From Lysobacterales bacterium (GTDB lineage: Bacteria; Pseudomonadota; Gammaproteobacteria; Xanthomonadales; SZUA-36), in the NCBI GenBank assembly GCA_021648045.1, contig JAKITM010000016.1, positions 1 through 32,428 of the forward strand: a DNA stretch of 32,428 nt, written 5' to 3'. Both the position numbers and the translations under genes were made by a program. Shown here piece after piece: positions 32,327 to 32,428 of this stretch; the stretch's first letter is position 1; each line of letters opens with the position of its first letter. The notes beneath the pieces are model-generated. The model saw only the letters and a program-made list of their open reading frames with translations, had not been told where the DNA came from and searched no databases.

Positions 32327-32428
32327 CTATGCAGCGTACTGAATTGCTGGATGTAAAAAGTAGCTCTTAACCCGAGCCGGAAGGGCTTGTAGTTTTCTCA
32401 TGATACCGAGGACCTTTCTTTCAAGTTG
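32327..32428 (-). CDS. C-terminal end of an unidentified gene entering from the right edge
   Basis: A minus-strand frame open at the window edge ends at TAG 32329-32327 and encodes 33 residues (QLERKVLGIMRKLQ, then ALPARVKSYFLHP and AIQYAA). It is basic and helical, and could be the end of a transposase or another protein; I cannot assign it. It ends 5 nt before the DUF3267 frame and is the likely partner in the junction that removed the start of that gene. Confidence 0.45.
   Translation of the reverse strand, partial: QLERKVLGIMRKLQALPARVKSYFLHPAIQYAA

Noticed and set aside
1..32428. CRISPR array, rRNA or replication origin
   Set aside because: No regularly spaced direct repeats, rRNA signatures or DnaA-box clusters were seen.

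Overview
The window reads as chromosomal DNA of a Gram-negative proteobacterium, most likely a gammaproteobacterium. It carries a rod-shape operon, tatABC, a lipoprotein with a clear lipobox, an outer-membrane patatin-barrel protein, YcgL, MtfA and an ExbD. The mreBCD-mrdA order and the BPSS1780-type and adenosine-kinase-like genes also fit beta/gamma groups. I cannot name a genus from the sequence.

Layout. 1-3825 (minus): mreB-mreC-mreD-mrdA, with mrdA (PBP2) running off the left edge before its KTG box. 4161-5096: a PfkB/adenosine-kinase-like sugar kinase. 5203-5279: tRNA-Met(CAT). 5280-8850: an accessory block inserted between the tRNA and hemH. It holds a truncated PemK/MazF-type toxin, an IS66 transposase remnant, a 23-codon lipoprotein-leader stub and a three-gene operon (TIGR04255-type protein, HTH protein, THDC-motif protein). 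A 22-nt imperfect copy of the tRNA 3' end (18/22 identical) lies at 8815-8836, at the far end of the block. It looks like a decayed att site and marks the block as an island that has lost its integrase. 8851-27421 is mostly housekeeping: hemH, a secreted protein with an IPTL-CTERM-like tail, tatABC, a LOG protein with a BPSS1780-type membrane protein, a DUF4136 lipoprotein, a rhomboid protease with a DUF3465 protein, mtfA, dodecin, a PlpD-like patatin, ycgL-yeiH, an orphan exbD, a Nudix-TenI fusion, and a YIP1 gene followed by a MacAB-like ABC exporter.

27557-32428 is again accessory: a DUF418/DUF1624-type membrane protein, a TetR C-terminal remnant with a nearby 17-nt palindrome, a small membrane protein, a hipBA-type toxin-antitoxin operon preceded by repeated TATCAT/ATGATA operators, and a 5'-truncated DUF3267 gene. 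An unidentified reading frame entering from the right edge abuts that last gene.

The best candidate for an undescribed system is the three-gene operon at 6215-8494. It is compact, with overlapping or closely spaced genes, has its own HTH gene and upstream palindromes, and sits in a tRNA-associated island with toxin and transposase debris. Its function cannot be read from the sequence.
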